Shown piece by piece: positions 1-10,489 of a stretch of 64,000 nt of DNA. The translations under genes and the position numbers were made by a program. Source of the DNA: Rhabdophis nuchalis (Eukaryota > Chordata > Lepidosauria > Squamata > Natricidae); contig CM077647.1 of the NCBI GenBank assembly GCA_039707465.1, positions 170,806,163-170,870,162 on the forward strand, written 5' to 3'. The notes beneath the pieces were generated by a model that saw only the letters and a program-made list of their open reading frames with translations, did no database searches and was not told the origin of the DNA. The number at the start of each line of letters is the position of its first letter. Within the stretch, counting starts at the first letter, position 1.

Positions 1-392
1 AGGCAATGCCAGCGGGTGACGCCCAGGGGAAGGGCCTTCTCTGTGGAGGGCCCAACTCTCTGGAACGACTTACCCCCCGAACTGAGAATGATCACGGATC
101 TCCGCTCCTTCCGCCAGAACCTTAAAACTTATTTTTTCCAACAGGCCGGCCTGGCCTAACTTACATCACCCAGCCCACAGTCTGCAGTTAAATTGTTTTA
201 AATTGGTTTTAGGGATTGTTTTAATGTATTTAAAATTTTAGCACAGGGATATTAATTTAATTTGGTTTTATATTTTGTATATTGTTGTTTATATATGTTT
301 TTTAAATTGCCTGTGCACCGCCCCGAGTCCCTTTTGGGAAAGGGTGCGGTATATAAATCAAATAAACTATAAACTAAACTATAACTATAACT
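1..392 (+). mobile_element. L2-clade LINE, 3' end
   Basis: The first ~160 bases encode the C-terminal tail shared by the other L2-like copies of this window (FSV-GPTLWNDLPPEL, then a RSFRQ-LKTYFFQQAGLA-like end). A 3' UTR follows with the GC-rich hairpin CACCGCCCCGAGTCCC...GGGTGCGG and an A-rich tail near 350-392. The element enters from outside the left edge, so its length is unknown. Confidence 0.85.
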
Positions 393-439
393 TCAGGATA
401 ATTTTTATAAATAAAGTTTTTGGTTGGTAATGAAAAGCT

Positions 440-640
440 AACAGATTTCGTTATTTCTCACCAATGCTCCAGAGACTGACCACCAATTGTTGATGTTCAC
501 AGTTAAAAACATTGCTTATAATTTAGGATTGTCATTTCCTCCTTCCCACACATTGTATCTGTTCTGTTTTTCCATAGAGTTCAAATTCCAAAACTTTGAG
601 AGAAAACAAACACATCTTCCCTTCCCTCCCCCCTCCCTTC
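440..640. repeat. Locally duplicated segment, copy 1
   Basis: This non-coding stretch aligns by eye with 9370-9515: both contain CACCAATG/GACCAATG, TTTACAGTTAAAA-like, TATAATTTAGGA and CAAATTCCAAAAC blocks in the same order. Each copy lies some kilobases downstream of a minus-strand family-4 olfactory receptor, so I infer a remnant of a tandem duplication rather than a dispersed transposon. No reading frame is credible here. Confidence 0.5.
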
Positions 641-747
641 TGTTTTTAAAACTGCAAGCCATCAAGTTGCTAGACCTCAGGTTATGAAAGTAATCGGGAA
701 GGCTTAAGTTCTGTACCTAATTGAAGACTAAAGATGTTGGTGGGAAG

Positions 748-1063
748 CAGTGGTAGGATACGACCGGTACCACTCAGGACAGGGGTACTGGTGCCCTCTG
801 GAAGCACCAGGTATCATTCCGGTAGGGTGTTCCGGAGGGCCCACCTGCCTGCCCGCTCTCTTTACTGCTATTGAAGCTGATCTGAGCTTTTGCGCATGTG
901 CATGGAGCGTACGGCACCTGCATGATGCTCCACCGAACAGCTGGAGCTTCACGGGCAGGAAGTACGCATACGCGCACTGCGCGCATGCTGTGCACATTCA
1001 CGTGGTGGACGCCAGGCCCCACTGCAGTGTACCGGTTGCAACGGGTTCCGGAACCCACCACTG
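748..1063. mobile_element. hAT-like MITE (CAGTGGTrGG ends)
   Basis: The ends are inverted repeats (CAGTGGTAGG at the left, CCCACCACTG at the right). The flanks 740-747 (GTGGGAAG) and 1064-1071 (GTGGGGAG) match at 7 of 8 bases, as expected for the 8-bp target duplication of hAT elements. A second copy of the family lies at 34534-34772. No transposase is encoded; the open frames through it are incidental. Confidence 0.75.
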
Positions 1064-1218
1064 GTGGGGAGGAAACAGAGGGACGATTTTCCCCAGCCAG
1101 CTCATCCCCATTATTATCAAATTTATAGAGTATATGAAAAAGAAGCACAAAAAAATGTTAAATACATTTCATTTGCAGGACAGATATGAGCTCGAAACAT
1201 ATAATCATATGCAATATT

Positions 1219-1775
1219 CAGGTAGCCCTCGACTTACAACAGTTCATTTAGTGACCGTTCAAAGTTACGACGGCGCTGAAAAAAAGTGACTTGGGACCGT
1301 CTTTCACAATGACGAACTGTTGCAGTATTCCCACAGTCACCCACTCAAAATTCAGATGCTCAGCAACGGATTCGGGTTTATGATGACTGCAGTGTCCCAA
1401 AGGGGTCGCGGGATCTCCTTTTGTGACCTTCTGACACACAAAGGAAGTCAGGTTCACTTAACAACCATGTGACTAACTTAACAAACGGCAGTGATTAACA
1501 AACCACAATTAGAACAATTAACCTCTGGAACAGCTTGCCTACAGAAGTTGTGAATGCCCCAACCCTGGAAATCTTTAAAAAGATGTTAGATAGCCATTTG
1601 TCTGAAATGGTATAGGGTTCCTGCCCACGCAGGGGGTTGGACTAGAAGACCTCCAAGGTCCCTTCCAACTCTGCTATTGTATTATTATTATAAACGTGGC
1701 AAGGAAGGTCATAAAACGAGGCAAAGCTCACGTAATAAAATTTTCACTTAGCAATTGCAATTTGAGGCTCCAACG
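1219..1775 (+). mobile_element. MITE with GGTAGTCCTCGACTTA ends, split by CR1
   Basis: It starts with CAGGTAGCCCTCGACTTACA and continues with the alternating 'cacttaacaac' motifs typical of this family. The element is interrupted at about 1501 by a CR1 3' end and resumes at about 1693. Its right terminus is missing; a different repeat begins at 1777. Other pieces lie at 2385-2590, 2620-3877, 16938-17113 and 26565-26640. Confidence 0.7.
1502..1692 (+). mobile_element. CR1 LINE, 3' end
   Basis: This is the standard CR1 terminus of the window: the end of the RT-C-terminal frame (INLWNSLP-like, then a stop), the GGGGGTTGGACTAGAAGACC block and CCCTTCCAACTCTGC, ending in a short (ATT)n tail. It sits inside the MITE at 1219-1775. 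Confidence 0.9.
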
Positions 1776-1776
1776 T

Positions 1777-2200
1777 GCAAGAACATGGATTCTATTGGCT
1801 GTTGCCAGATTCCTATGGGGTCATGTAGGGGTTATGTAGGGGGGTCATAGCTGGCTCTATAGGGGAGTGGTGAGGTGGCCTAGAGGTGGAGCTCTCGCCT
1901 CACAATCAGGAGGCTGTAAGTTCGATCCTAGGTAGAGGCAGATATTTCTCTCTCTGGGCACTATGAGAATATATCTGCTGAAAGAAAACTCCGCATCGGT
2001 GACAGGAAGGGCATCAGGCCACTAAAACTCTGCTAGTTCCTTTCAGTTGCACAGACTCCACCCCGCAAGGGATTATGGGGTTGTTAAAAGAAGATGATAG
2101 CTGGCTCTATCGGCCAAAGAAGAAAGGCAGATCATAGCTGCTTGTCTGAGCTGCCAGGTTTGGCTGAAGTTTAGCCTGCAATGGCGGTGATGCAAGTCCT
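1777..2200 (+). repeat. Unnamed interspersed repeat, copy 1
   Basis: A block beginning TGCAAGAACATG and continuing ATTCTATTGGCTGTTG recurs at 13585-13720 with the same order of motifs. In this copy it is interrupted by a SINE (1861-2096). I do not recognise the family. The stretch from 2200 to 2385 continues without clear repeat or coding content. Confidence 0.55.
1861..2096 (+). mobile_element. tRNA-derived SINE with 14-bp target duplication
   Basis: The head shows pol III promoter-like boxes: A box TGGCCTAGAGG and B box AGTTCGATCCT. The body contains CTCTCTGGGCAC and GACAGGAAGGGCATC. ATAGCTGGCTCTAT is present exactly on both sides (1847-1860 and 2097-2110), which defines the insertion. A reverse-oriented copy lies at 36767-36935. 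It is a retroposon, not a tRNA gene: the cloverleaf is not maintained. Confidence 0.85.
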
Positions 2201-2384
2201 GTTGTGGCTTAATAGCTTTCCCCCTGATTTGGCGCTTAGGTGAAGACATTTGCTTATGAATAGAGCTATCTAGATACCTGTCTTCTTTCACAGCCATTTG
2301 CAGTGTGCCGTGGACACATGACCGTGAGATACAACATCCCCCCCTCCCTGAAATTGATTTCTGGCAAAAACCCCACACCACTCA

Positions 2385-2590
2385 TTGCAGAGAATGGATT
2401 CACTTAACGACTGCTGCATTTGCTTTATGACTGCAGTGCACTTAAGTACCGGCCAAAAAAAAGGTTGCAAAATCAGATTGGTCATGTGGGTGACCCACTT
2501 TATGACTGTCATAGCTTGCAAGTGTAATGGGAGGCTCCATTACGAGTGGAGTGGAAGGCTCCATTATGGTCATAAATCCAGGACGATCTG
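2385..2590. repeat. MITE fragment, 'cacttaacgac' type
   Basis: Alternating 'gattcacttaacgactg' and 'ggtcataa' motifs match the inner part of the GGTAGTCCTCGACTTA-ended family. No terminal repeat is preserved. Confidence 0.4.
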
Positions 2591-2877
2591 TATGTTCTCT
2601 TCCCCGGCCCCCCCAACTACAGGTAGTCCTCAACTTACAACCATTCATTTAGTGACCAAGTGCCAACGGTGCTGAAAAAAGTCTCTTATGACCATTTTTC
2701 ACCGACCATTCTGGCATCTCCATGGTCACATGATCAACATTCAGATGATTGGCAACTGGCGTGGACTTATGACAGTTGTAGTGTCCTGCGACAATAAGCT
2801 CATCTTTTCTGACCTTTTGACAAGCAAAGTCAATGGGGGAGCCAGATTCACTTAATTTATTAACTTATCTAAGTAAG

Positions 2878-3633
2878 TAAGTAAGATTCAAGATGGCGGC
2901 GTGCTTAGGAGCTGCAGCTTTGAGCTCCTGGTGTCACAGTAGAGTTAGGCAAAAACTAGTCTATACCCGCAGGGAGTTATTAAGTTATTATTAAGTTGTT
3001 ATTAAAGATTGGATCTTCTAGTCAACTCGATATTACCAGTGACTTCCCGCAGTCTCATAATATACCGAGTAAGACTGCCAGGCTCTCCATGGATCATTGT
3101 TTGGCCTAGGAGGCAGCGAAGAGAGCCGAAGCAGAAGCGGGGATGCAGAACAGGTTTGCTAGTTCGGTTACGGAAGCAGCCTCACAGACCAGCATTACCA
3201 AGCATTTCCTAACCAACTCTAGGTCCTTTGTCCACAAAACTGATGAACTAGAGCTATGGATGGCAGCGAATAAGCTCATTCATGACTGCTATGTGATGAT
3301 CATTACAGAGACCTGGCTTCAACCACTTCAACTGGATGCGTCTGTGGAGCTAACTAACCGCACCACACACCGCTTTGACAGAAACAACAACTCTGGTAAA
3401 AGCAAAGGTGGAGGACTGTGTATTTACACACATAATAACTGGTGTACTAACAGTAGAGTTGCTTATACACACTGTTCTGCAGATGTGGAATTCTCAACTG
3501 TCATTTGTCGGCCATTTTATTTACCTAGAGAGATTTCTGTTATAGTTATCACTGCTGTCAATATTGCACCTGATGCAAATGTTAGCACAACACTCAAACC
3601 AATTTCATTGTAATTTTATTACAATGGCAATAA
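2878..3633 (+). mobile_element. Non-LTR retrotransposon with endonuclease fragment only
   Basis: A frame at 3143-3613 contains a piece of an apurinic-endonuclease domain: 'ITETWL' near residue 53, 'GGGLCIYTHNNW', then 'CRPFYLPREISV' and an 'APDANV' motif. The frame stops at once and is followed by a short 3' tail (ACAATGGCAATAAAT) and a (TTA)n run. No reverse transcriptase lies between, so this copy is internally deleted or non-autonomous. I place it near the Rex1/jockey-like LINEs, with low certainty about the clade. Confidence 0.6.
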
Positions 3634-3634
3634 A

Positions 3635-3721
<87 letters not shown>
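3634..3721. repeat. (ATT)n microsatellite, LINE tail
   Basis: An uninterrupted ATT run directly follows a CAATAAAT-type LINE 3' end. Confidence 0.95.
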
Positions 3722-3964
3722 CTAACAGAATTACCTATTCTTCAATACTTGATATTTGAATTATTTAACAATCGTCACCAAAAAAATCATAAAACGAAGC
3801 AAAATTCACTTAACCACTGTCTTGCTTAGCCATGGGAAATTTGAGCTTAATTTTGGTCATAAGTGGAGGACTACCCACCACTTTACTTTTTCAGCCTCAC
3901 ATGCAAAGGGTTGTTCACCCCAATTTAAAAGGTAACAAACATACAAAGCCCAGTTTTGAAATCT

Positions 3965-4045
3965 CACTGGGCTTCCTGCTTGAGCAAAGGGGTTGGACTA
4001 GAAGACCTCCAAGGTACCCTCCAGCTGTTATTTTGTTATTCATTT
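3965..4045 (+). mobile_element. CR1 LINE, extreme 3' end
   Basis: It contains the CR1 block GGGGTTGGACTAGAAGACCT followed by the terminal tail. Only about 80 bp are preserved. Confidence 0.7.
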
Positions 4046-4164
4046 TGGAGGTAACATCAGATCGGAAGCATGCTTCCTTGCCTGGGGTAGACACCTCACT
4101 AATTCTATCGATTAACAAATTATTGGAAAGACATAGTGCTGATTCTTGAAATATTTTACCATTC

Positions 4165-5109
4165 TTAATTAATTCCTTTGGATCCTGCGTGGACTTGTCG
4201 GCCACGGAATTTATTCAAGGCATTTAACATGTCCTCATTACGCAATGTGTAGATAACTGGGTTGAGCAGGGGAGTCACAGCTGTGAAGAAGATGGAGACA
4301 ACCTTATCTGCGGCCAAACTCTTGGCCGGCCTGAGGTAGATGAAGATACAGTGGCCCAAGAAGAAGGTCACAACGGTCAGGTGGGCAGCGCAAGTAGACA
4401 GAGCCTTGCGGCGCCCTTCAGAGAAGCGGTTCCTCAAGGAGACCAGGATGACCACGTAGGAGATGACCAAAACGATAAAGCAAACCACAGAAATCAGTCC
4501 TGAATTGGAGACGATGAGAACCTCAAAAACATAGGTGTCGGCACACGCGAGTTTGATGACCAGGGGGACATCACAAAAGAAGTTGTCGATGGAGTTGGGG
4601 CCACAGTAGGGCACACTGAGGGTCAAGGCCGTCAAAGCAATGGAGTGAATGAGGCCTCCTAGCCACATGGCCACCGCCAAGCTGAGACAGACCCGGCGGC
4701 TCATGATGCTTGCGTAGTGCAGAGGATGACATATGGCGGCGTAGCGATCGTAGGCCATGATGGTGAGAAGGAAGATCTCCGTGCAGGCAAAGAGGTGGAG
4801 GAAGAACATCTGTGCGATGCATTCTCCAAAGGAGATGGTTTTGGACTCGGTCAGGAAGTCCGCTAGCATTTTGGGCATGACCACCGAGGAGTGGCAGACA
4901 TCGATGAAGGAGAGATTGCTGAGGAAGAAGTACATGGGGCTGTGCAGCTGGTTGTCGAAGACGATGGTGATGACGATGAGAATATTGCCAACCAGGATCA
5001 AAGTGTAAATGGCAATGAACAGGATGAAAAGCACCAGTTCGGTATTATGGTTGGTGGTGAGTCCAGATAAGATGAATGCTGTCACTTCTGTAGTGTTCTC
5101 TGCTGGCAT
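4165..5109 (-). CDS. Olfactory receptor, family 4-like (intact)
   Basis: This is a G-protein-coupled odorant receptor of 314 residues, the usual length for a class II receptor, expected in the cilia membrane of olfactory neurons. Seen: N-glycosylation site NTT at 5-7; TM1 with GN at 41-42; LHSPMYFFLSNLS at 55-67; conserved Cys97; MAYDRYAAICHPLHY at 118-132 at the end of TM3; Cys169, Cys179 and Cys189 in the second extracellular loop; KALSTCAAHLTVV from 235 in TM6; LLNPVIYTLRN in TM7. An open frame extends upstream to 5187, but I choose the ATG at 5107-5109. A splice acceptor (polypyrimidine then CAG, AG at 5116-5117) lies six bases before it, as in the usual single coding exon with an upstream non-coding exon. 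HLFACTEIFLL and IDNFFCDVP favour family 4. Its closest neighbour is the receptor at 15864-16814. Confidence 0.97.
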   Translation of the reverse strand: MPAENTTEVTAFILSGLTTNHNTELVLFILFIAIYTLILVGNILIVITIVFDNQLHSPMYFFLSNLSFIDVCHSSVVMPKMLADFLTESKTISFGECIAQMFFLHLFACTEIFLLTIMAYDRYAAICHPLHYASIMSRRVCLSLAVAMWLGGLIHSIALTALTLSVPYCGPNSIDNFFCDVPLVIKLACADTYVFEVLIVSNSGLISVVCFIVLVISYVVILVSLRNRFSEGRRKALSTCAAHLTVVTFFLGHCIFIYLRPAKSLAADKVVSIFFTAVTPLLNPVIYTLRNEDMLNALNKFRGRQVHAGSKGIN

Positions 5110-5115
5110 GGTTTT

Positions 5116-5130
5116 CTGTGGAGAAAGTAG
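5116..5130 (-). promoter_or_regulatory. Splice acceptor before the olfactory receptor coding exon
   Basis: On the minus strand the sequence reads CTACTTTCTCCACAG and then AAAACC before the ATG. It supports a non-coding 5' exon further upstream (above 5130), which I cannot locate. Confidence 0.7.
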
Positions 5131-5189
5131 GAAGGAAAGAACAACAATATTATAACAGAATCTATATATGTAAAAGGCAAATACCACTC

Positions 5190-5768
5190 ACTCATCATGA
5201 AGTCTCCAGAACCATAAAGTCTACAAATGTAAAATTTGGCACGTATGTTCCTCTTGGATTCTAGGTGCTCGCTAAGAAAGGATTTTTCAAAATGACCATC
5301 AGATCATTAGTATTTCTTATATAATAATTAACACGTTCTGATGCTAAGGAGTTAGACATTCTATCCCCCCTCCCCACTGGAAAAGAACTCTGTTCCACCT
5401 GTCAGTTGCCTCACATTCCATTACCTCATTTCAAACTGGCAGATATCCTACTTCACTCGGGAGCGGTCTGGGGCTCCTTACAGTACTAAATGTCTGTACC
5501 CCAACAAGATTTCTACCCCTTCCACCTATGGAACTGCTGCCGTACTCAAGTTGGCGGGAGCGACATTCCCTTATGTGTTTCAATCACCGATCACCACTGA
5601 GCCAATGGAGTGAACTGGATTTCTCCTGCATTGCCCGATCACATAGTTTCATCATGAAGCATGGGTATCTAGCTAGTAACAGATACTTGCTTCTCTCCTT
5701 GATTAGTTTCCATAAACTAATCCACTCAACATACCAAACTTAATTGGATTCTACAGTCCCAGGCTGAT
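5190..5768. other. Intergenic, nothing recognised
   Basis: I find no repeat family, RNA gene or coding region here. The 71-residue open frame at 5528-5743 has no recognisable domain. The 5' non-coding exon and promoter of the minus-strand olfactory receptor could lie in this interval, but no TATA box or donor stands out. Confidence 0.4.
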
Positions 5769-5771
5769 AGA

Positions 5772-5880
5772 ATAACAGAATAACAGACTTGGAAAGGACC
5801 TTGGAGGTCTTCTAGTTCAATCCCCGGTTCAGGCAGGAAATCCTATACTCAGAAAAGTTAAAAACCTCCAGTAAAAAATC
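5772..5880 (-). mobile_element. CR1 LINE, 3' end
   Basis: Reverse-oriented CR1 terminus: (AATAACAG)-type tail, CTTGGAAAGGACCTTGGAGG, TCTTCTAGTTCAA. The following 5880-6200 is AT-rich and holds nothing I recognise. Confidence 0.8.
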
Positions 5881-6199
5881 ACTAGGGGTGTGTTGCTATG
5901 GGTTTGCCCAGGTTCAGAAGAACCTATAGCTAATGTTATAGCTGATTCGGAGAACCTCCAAATTCCACCCCTAGTTGGAGAGTTGGACTAGGGTCATAGC
6001 ATGAGGGAAGGTTCTAATTTTGAAGATCTCAAAATCCCAAATCAAGGTCTTCAAATTTTCAGAGCTACGATTTGTTATCTACAATCTTTACACAGGAGCA
6101 ACATTTAATCCTATATATATATATATTTGCATTTCTGCTTCACTTAAATTCACATAAATTAATAAAACAATCTCCTAGTCCTAAACTACATCCAGTTTT

Positions 6200-6256
6200 G
6201 GTAAATCTTGGTGTGTCTTATACTCCGGTGCATCTTATACTCTGAGAAATACAGTA
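6200..6256. mobile_element. Terminal fragment of the 'GTATAAGACGC' MITE
   Basis: TGTGTCTTATACTCCGGTGC and CTTATACTCTGAGAAATACAGTA match the right end of the TA-flanked MITEs at 12712, 14294 and 17721. Confidence 0.65.
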
Positions 6257-6868
6257 AATATGAGCCAGCTATGTGTATCAGCTGCCAAAAAAGCCAACAC
6301 AGTTCTAGGCTGCATAAACAGAGGGATAGAATCAAGATCACATGAAGTGTTAATATCACTTTATAAGGCCTTAGTAAGGCCACACTTGGAATACGGCATT
6401 CAGTTTTGGTCCCACGATGTAGAAAAGATGTGGAGACTCAAGAAAAAGTGCAGAGAAGAGCAACAAAGAGGATTAGGTGACTGGAAGCTAAAACATATGA
6501 GGAACAGATGCAGGGACTGGGTATGTCTAGTTTAATGAAAAGAAGGATTAGGGGAGACATGATAGCACTCTTCCAATATTTCAGGGGTTGCCACAAAGAA
6601 GAGGGAGTCAAACTATTCTCCAAAGCACCTGAGAGCAGCACAAGAAGCAATGGGTGGAAACTAATCAAGCAGTGAAGCAACTTAGAACTGAGGAGAAATT
6701 TCCTCACAATTAAAACTATTAACCAGTGGAACAAGTTGCCTCCAGAAGTTGTGAATGCCCCAACACTGGAAGTTTTAAAAATATTGGATAGCCATTTGTC
6801 TGAAGTGGTGTAGGGTTTCCTGCCTAAGCTGGGGGTTGGACTAGAAGACCTCCAAAATCCCTTCCAAC
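6257..6868 (+). mobile_element. CR1 LINE, 3' part of the reverse transcriptase ORF
   Basis: The translation begins at the CR1 motif SAAKKANTVLGCINRGIESR and continues LISLYKALVRPHLEYGIQFW, then breaks frame near 6420. Detectable in pieces to the CR1 3' UTR GGGGGTTGGACTAGAAGACC. It is 5' truncated, as most CR1 copies are. Confidence 0.9.
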
Positions 6869-6952
6869 TCTGTCTATTCTATTCTATTCTATTCTATTCT
6901 ATTCTATTCTATTCTATTCTATTCTATTCTATTCTATTCTATTCTATTCTAT
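6869..6952. repeat. (CTATT)n microsatellite seeded by a CR1 tail
   Basis: About sixteen ATTCT units follow directly after the CR1 terminus CTTCCAACTCTGT. On the other strand this is (AATAG)n. Confidence 0.95.
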
Positions 6953-7019
6953 TTTCTTCTTCTGGAAACTCCGTTAATAAAGCACTGTCAAGAATAATTC
7001 TTCTGCAATTTCAAATAGT

Positions 7020-7345
7020 TCGCCAGATTGTTATAGATTTACAGCTGAACCTCACATTAGATATTGGCTGGTGTTCCACAATTACTTTCTCTGCATGAAA
7101 CTTGACAATAACAATATACAGATGCTGTACGGATGTGGACTGTCAGAAGACGAACTTATTTCTTCCATATAGTTAATTTTAACAATTTTACAGTTATCAT
7201 GCTGAAAATCACCTTCATTTATTTTATTCGTTGGAGAGGGGAAAAAATTTGACATTTCTACATATTCTTTGCAGGTGAAAACACAGTTTGCCATTGGGGG
7301 AGTCAAAATAATAAAAGGAGTTGTAGTTTGAGTGAAACCTGCCTG
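7020..7345. other. Intergenic, nothing recognised
   Basis: AT-rich single-copy-looking sequence between the CR1 tail and a hairpin. I see no coding region or repeat family. Confidence 0.4.
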
Positions 7346-7351
7346 CAATAG

Positions 7352-7391
7352 TTTGGTCCCACTATATTAATAAGAATATAGTGGGACCAAA
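7352..7391. repeat. Perfect 17-bp inverted repeat, 6-base loop
   Basis: TTTGGTCCCACTATATT at 7352-7368 pairs exactly with 7375-7391. A third partial copy (GAATATAGTGGGA) follows at 7392-7404. It abuts the 5' breakpoint of the L2 LINE. Confidence 0.9.
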
Positions 7392-7411
7392 GAATATAGT
7401 GGGATAAGAAT

Positions 7412-9119
<1,708 letters not shown>

Positions 9120-9369
9120 AATATCTCCCATATCTGCAAACTGATTTTTTAAATTTATTTTATATTGCTTTCAAAATAACAAAGAAACCAGACAGAAAGA
9201 TCATTATGATAGAAATACATGCTTTGTGAAAGAGAAAAAAATAAATAAAATGATTTAATGACCAGGGAAAATGTTAGGCAAATGTTGCAAATTCCAAGGA
9301 TGAATCTTCAGCATTCTGAGATTTATTATTAAAACATAAATATGGATGATGTATTACAATGTTTTTCAA

Positions 9370-9515
9370 CATTTCTGACCAATGTACTCAAAGCCACCAG
9401 ATGTTTACAGTTAAAACATCTGCTATAATTTAGGACTGGCATTTTTTCACTGTAATTGTTCTGTTTCTCCCTAGACCTCAAATTCCAAAACCACGAGAGG
9501 AAATCCATCTTTGTT
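9370..9515. repeat. Locally duplicated segment, copy 2
   Basis: This aligns with 440-640 (see there). It lies downstream of the second family-4 olfactory receptor at 15864-16814. Confidence 0.5.
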
Positions 9516-9583
9516 ATGAATTATAAATTATGAATATGTGATTGAGGTCAAGATATGTTTATATACCTTGACCTCAATCACAT

Positions 9584-9631
9584 CTTCCTTCCTTCCTTCC
9601 TTCCTTCCTTCCTTCCTTCCTTCCTTCCTTC
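9584..9631. repeat. (TTCC)n microsatellite
   Basis: Twelve tandem TTCC units. The following 9632-9985 is AT-rich with a short (ATG/AAT)n run and no recognised gene. Confidence 0.95.
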
Positions 9632-9984
9632 CCTTTAAAAAAAATCATTAACATTTTGAATACAGTGTATTCTCAAGGCATATCATTTACAAAAAAGCAA
9701 AGAAAAAACAAAAAGAAATATTAACACATATACTAATAATGATAATGATGATGATGATAATAATAATAATAATAATAGTGTAAGAATAATTTTAACTAGA
9801 TTTCTCTTTATATTGGCTTATTTGTAATTCTGTTAATTATATTAGCGTATTTATAATTATAAACCACCTTTAATTTTTAATTCATACCTAGCAATAATCT
9901 GTCTTCATCTAATTTCTACCTCTTCTCTGTAACCCCTAGTAAAGTCTATTCCATGTTAAGTAATATTCTGTGTTGTTTTTGTCC

Positions 9985-10320
9985 TTTATTTTTAACATCA
10001 ATCTGTCCATCTCTGCAGTCTTAATATTTTCCGAATTACATCCTCATCTAATGGAGTATTCTCATTTTTCCAATATTGTGCAAATGCAACCCTTGCTGCT
10101 TTCAATACATGCAAAATTGAAAAACTAGTATCTTTATCATAGCCCTCTGGCATTATATCCAACAAAAATATTTCTGGTTTCAGATCTATATGTTGCTTGA
10201 TCATCTTTTCCAACCAAGTATGTATTTTCATCCAATATTTTCTTGCTTTCATGTAAGTCCACCACATATAAAAATAAGTACCTGGAGTCTGATTACACTT
10301 CCAATATTTGACGGACGTAT
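9985..10320 (-). mobile_element. L1 LINE ORF2, C-terminal fragment
   Basis: The minus-strand frame reads [16 protein letters not shown], then [11 protein letters not shown] and a terminal [11 protein letters not shown]. The same order occurs in the L1 pieces at 42440 and 61080. It is the region after the reverse transcriptase, including the C-x-x-x-x-H-x-x-W-type segment. The upstream part is replaced by a microsatellite. Confidence 0.75.
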
Positions 10321-10468
10321 CCTTCCTTCCTTCCTTCCTTCCTTCCTTCCTTCCTTCCTTCCTTCCTTCCTTCCTTCCTTCCTTCCTTCCTTCCTTCCTT
10401 CCTTCCTTCCTTCCATCCATCCATCCATCCATCCATCCATCCATCCATCCATCCATCCATCCATCCAT
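10321..10468. repeat. Compound (TTCC)n(ATCC)n microsatellite
   Basis: About 23 TTCC units change directly to about 14 ATCC units. Poly-(Lys-Glu-Gly) and (Pro-Ser-Phe-Leu) frames across it are artefacts. Confidence 0.95.
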
Positions 10469-10489
10469 CTTCCTCCAAGTCCATTCAGT

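Larger units (their letters stand above)
2620..3877 (+). mobile_element. MITE with GGTAGTCCTCGACTTA ends, split by LINE
   Basis: The left end CAGGTAGTCCTCAACTTACA (2620) and right end AAGTGGAGGACTACCC (about 3860-3875) are inverted repeats of each other. The left part runs to about 2876, the right part resumes at about 3780, and a LINE-derived insertion occupies the middle. No transposase is encoded. Confidence 0.65.

Noticed and set aside
750..1289. 179-codon frame on the plus strand and a 124-codon frame on the minus strand
   Set aside because: They cross a non-coding MITE and its border; no domain.
1861..2096. Possible tRNA gene
   Set aside because: It has A- and B-box motifs but no cloverleaf; target duplication and further copies show it is a SINE.
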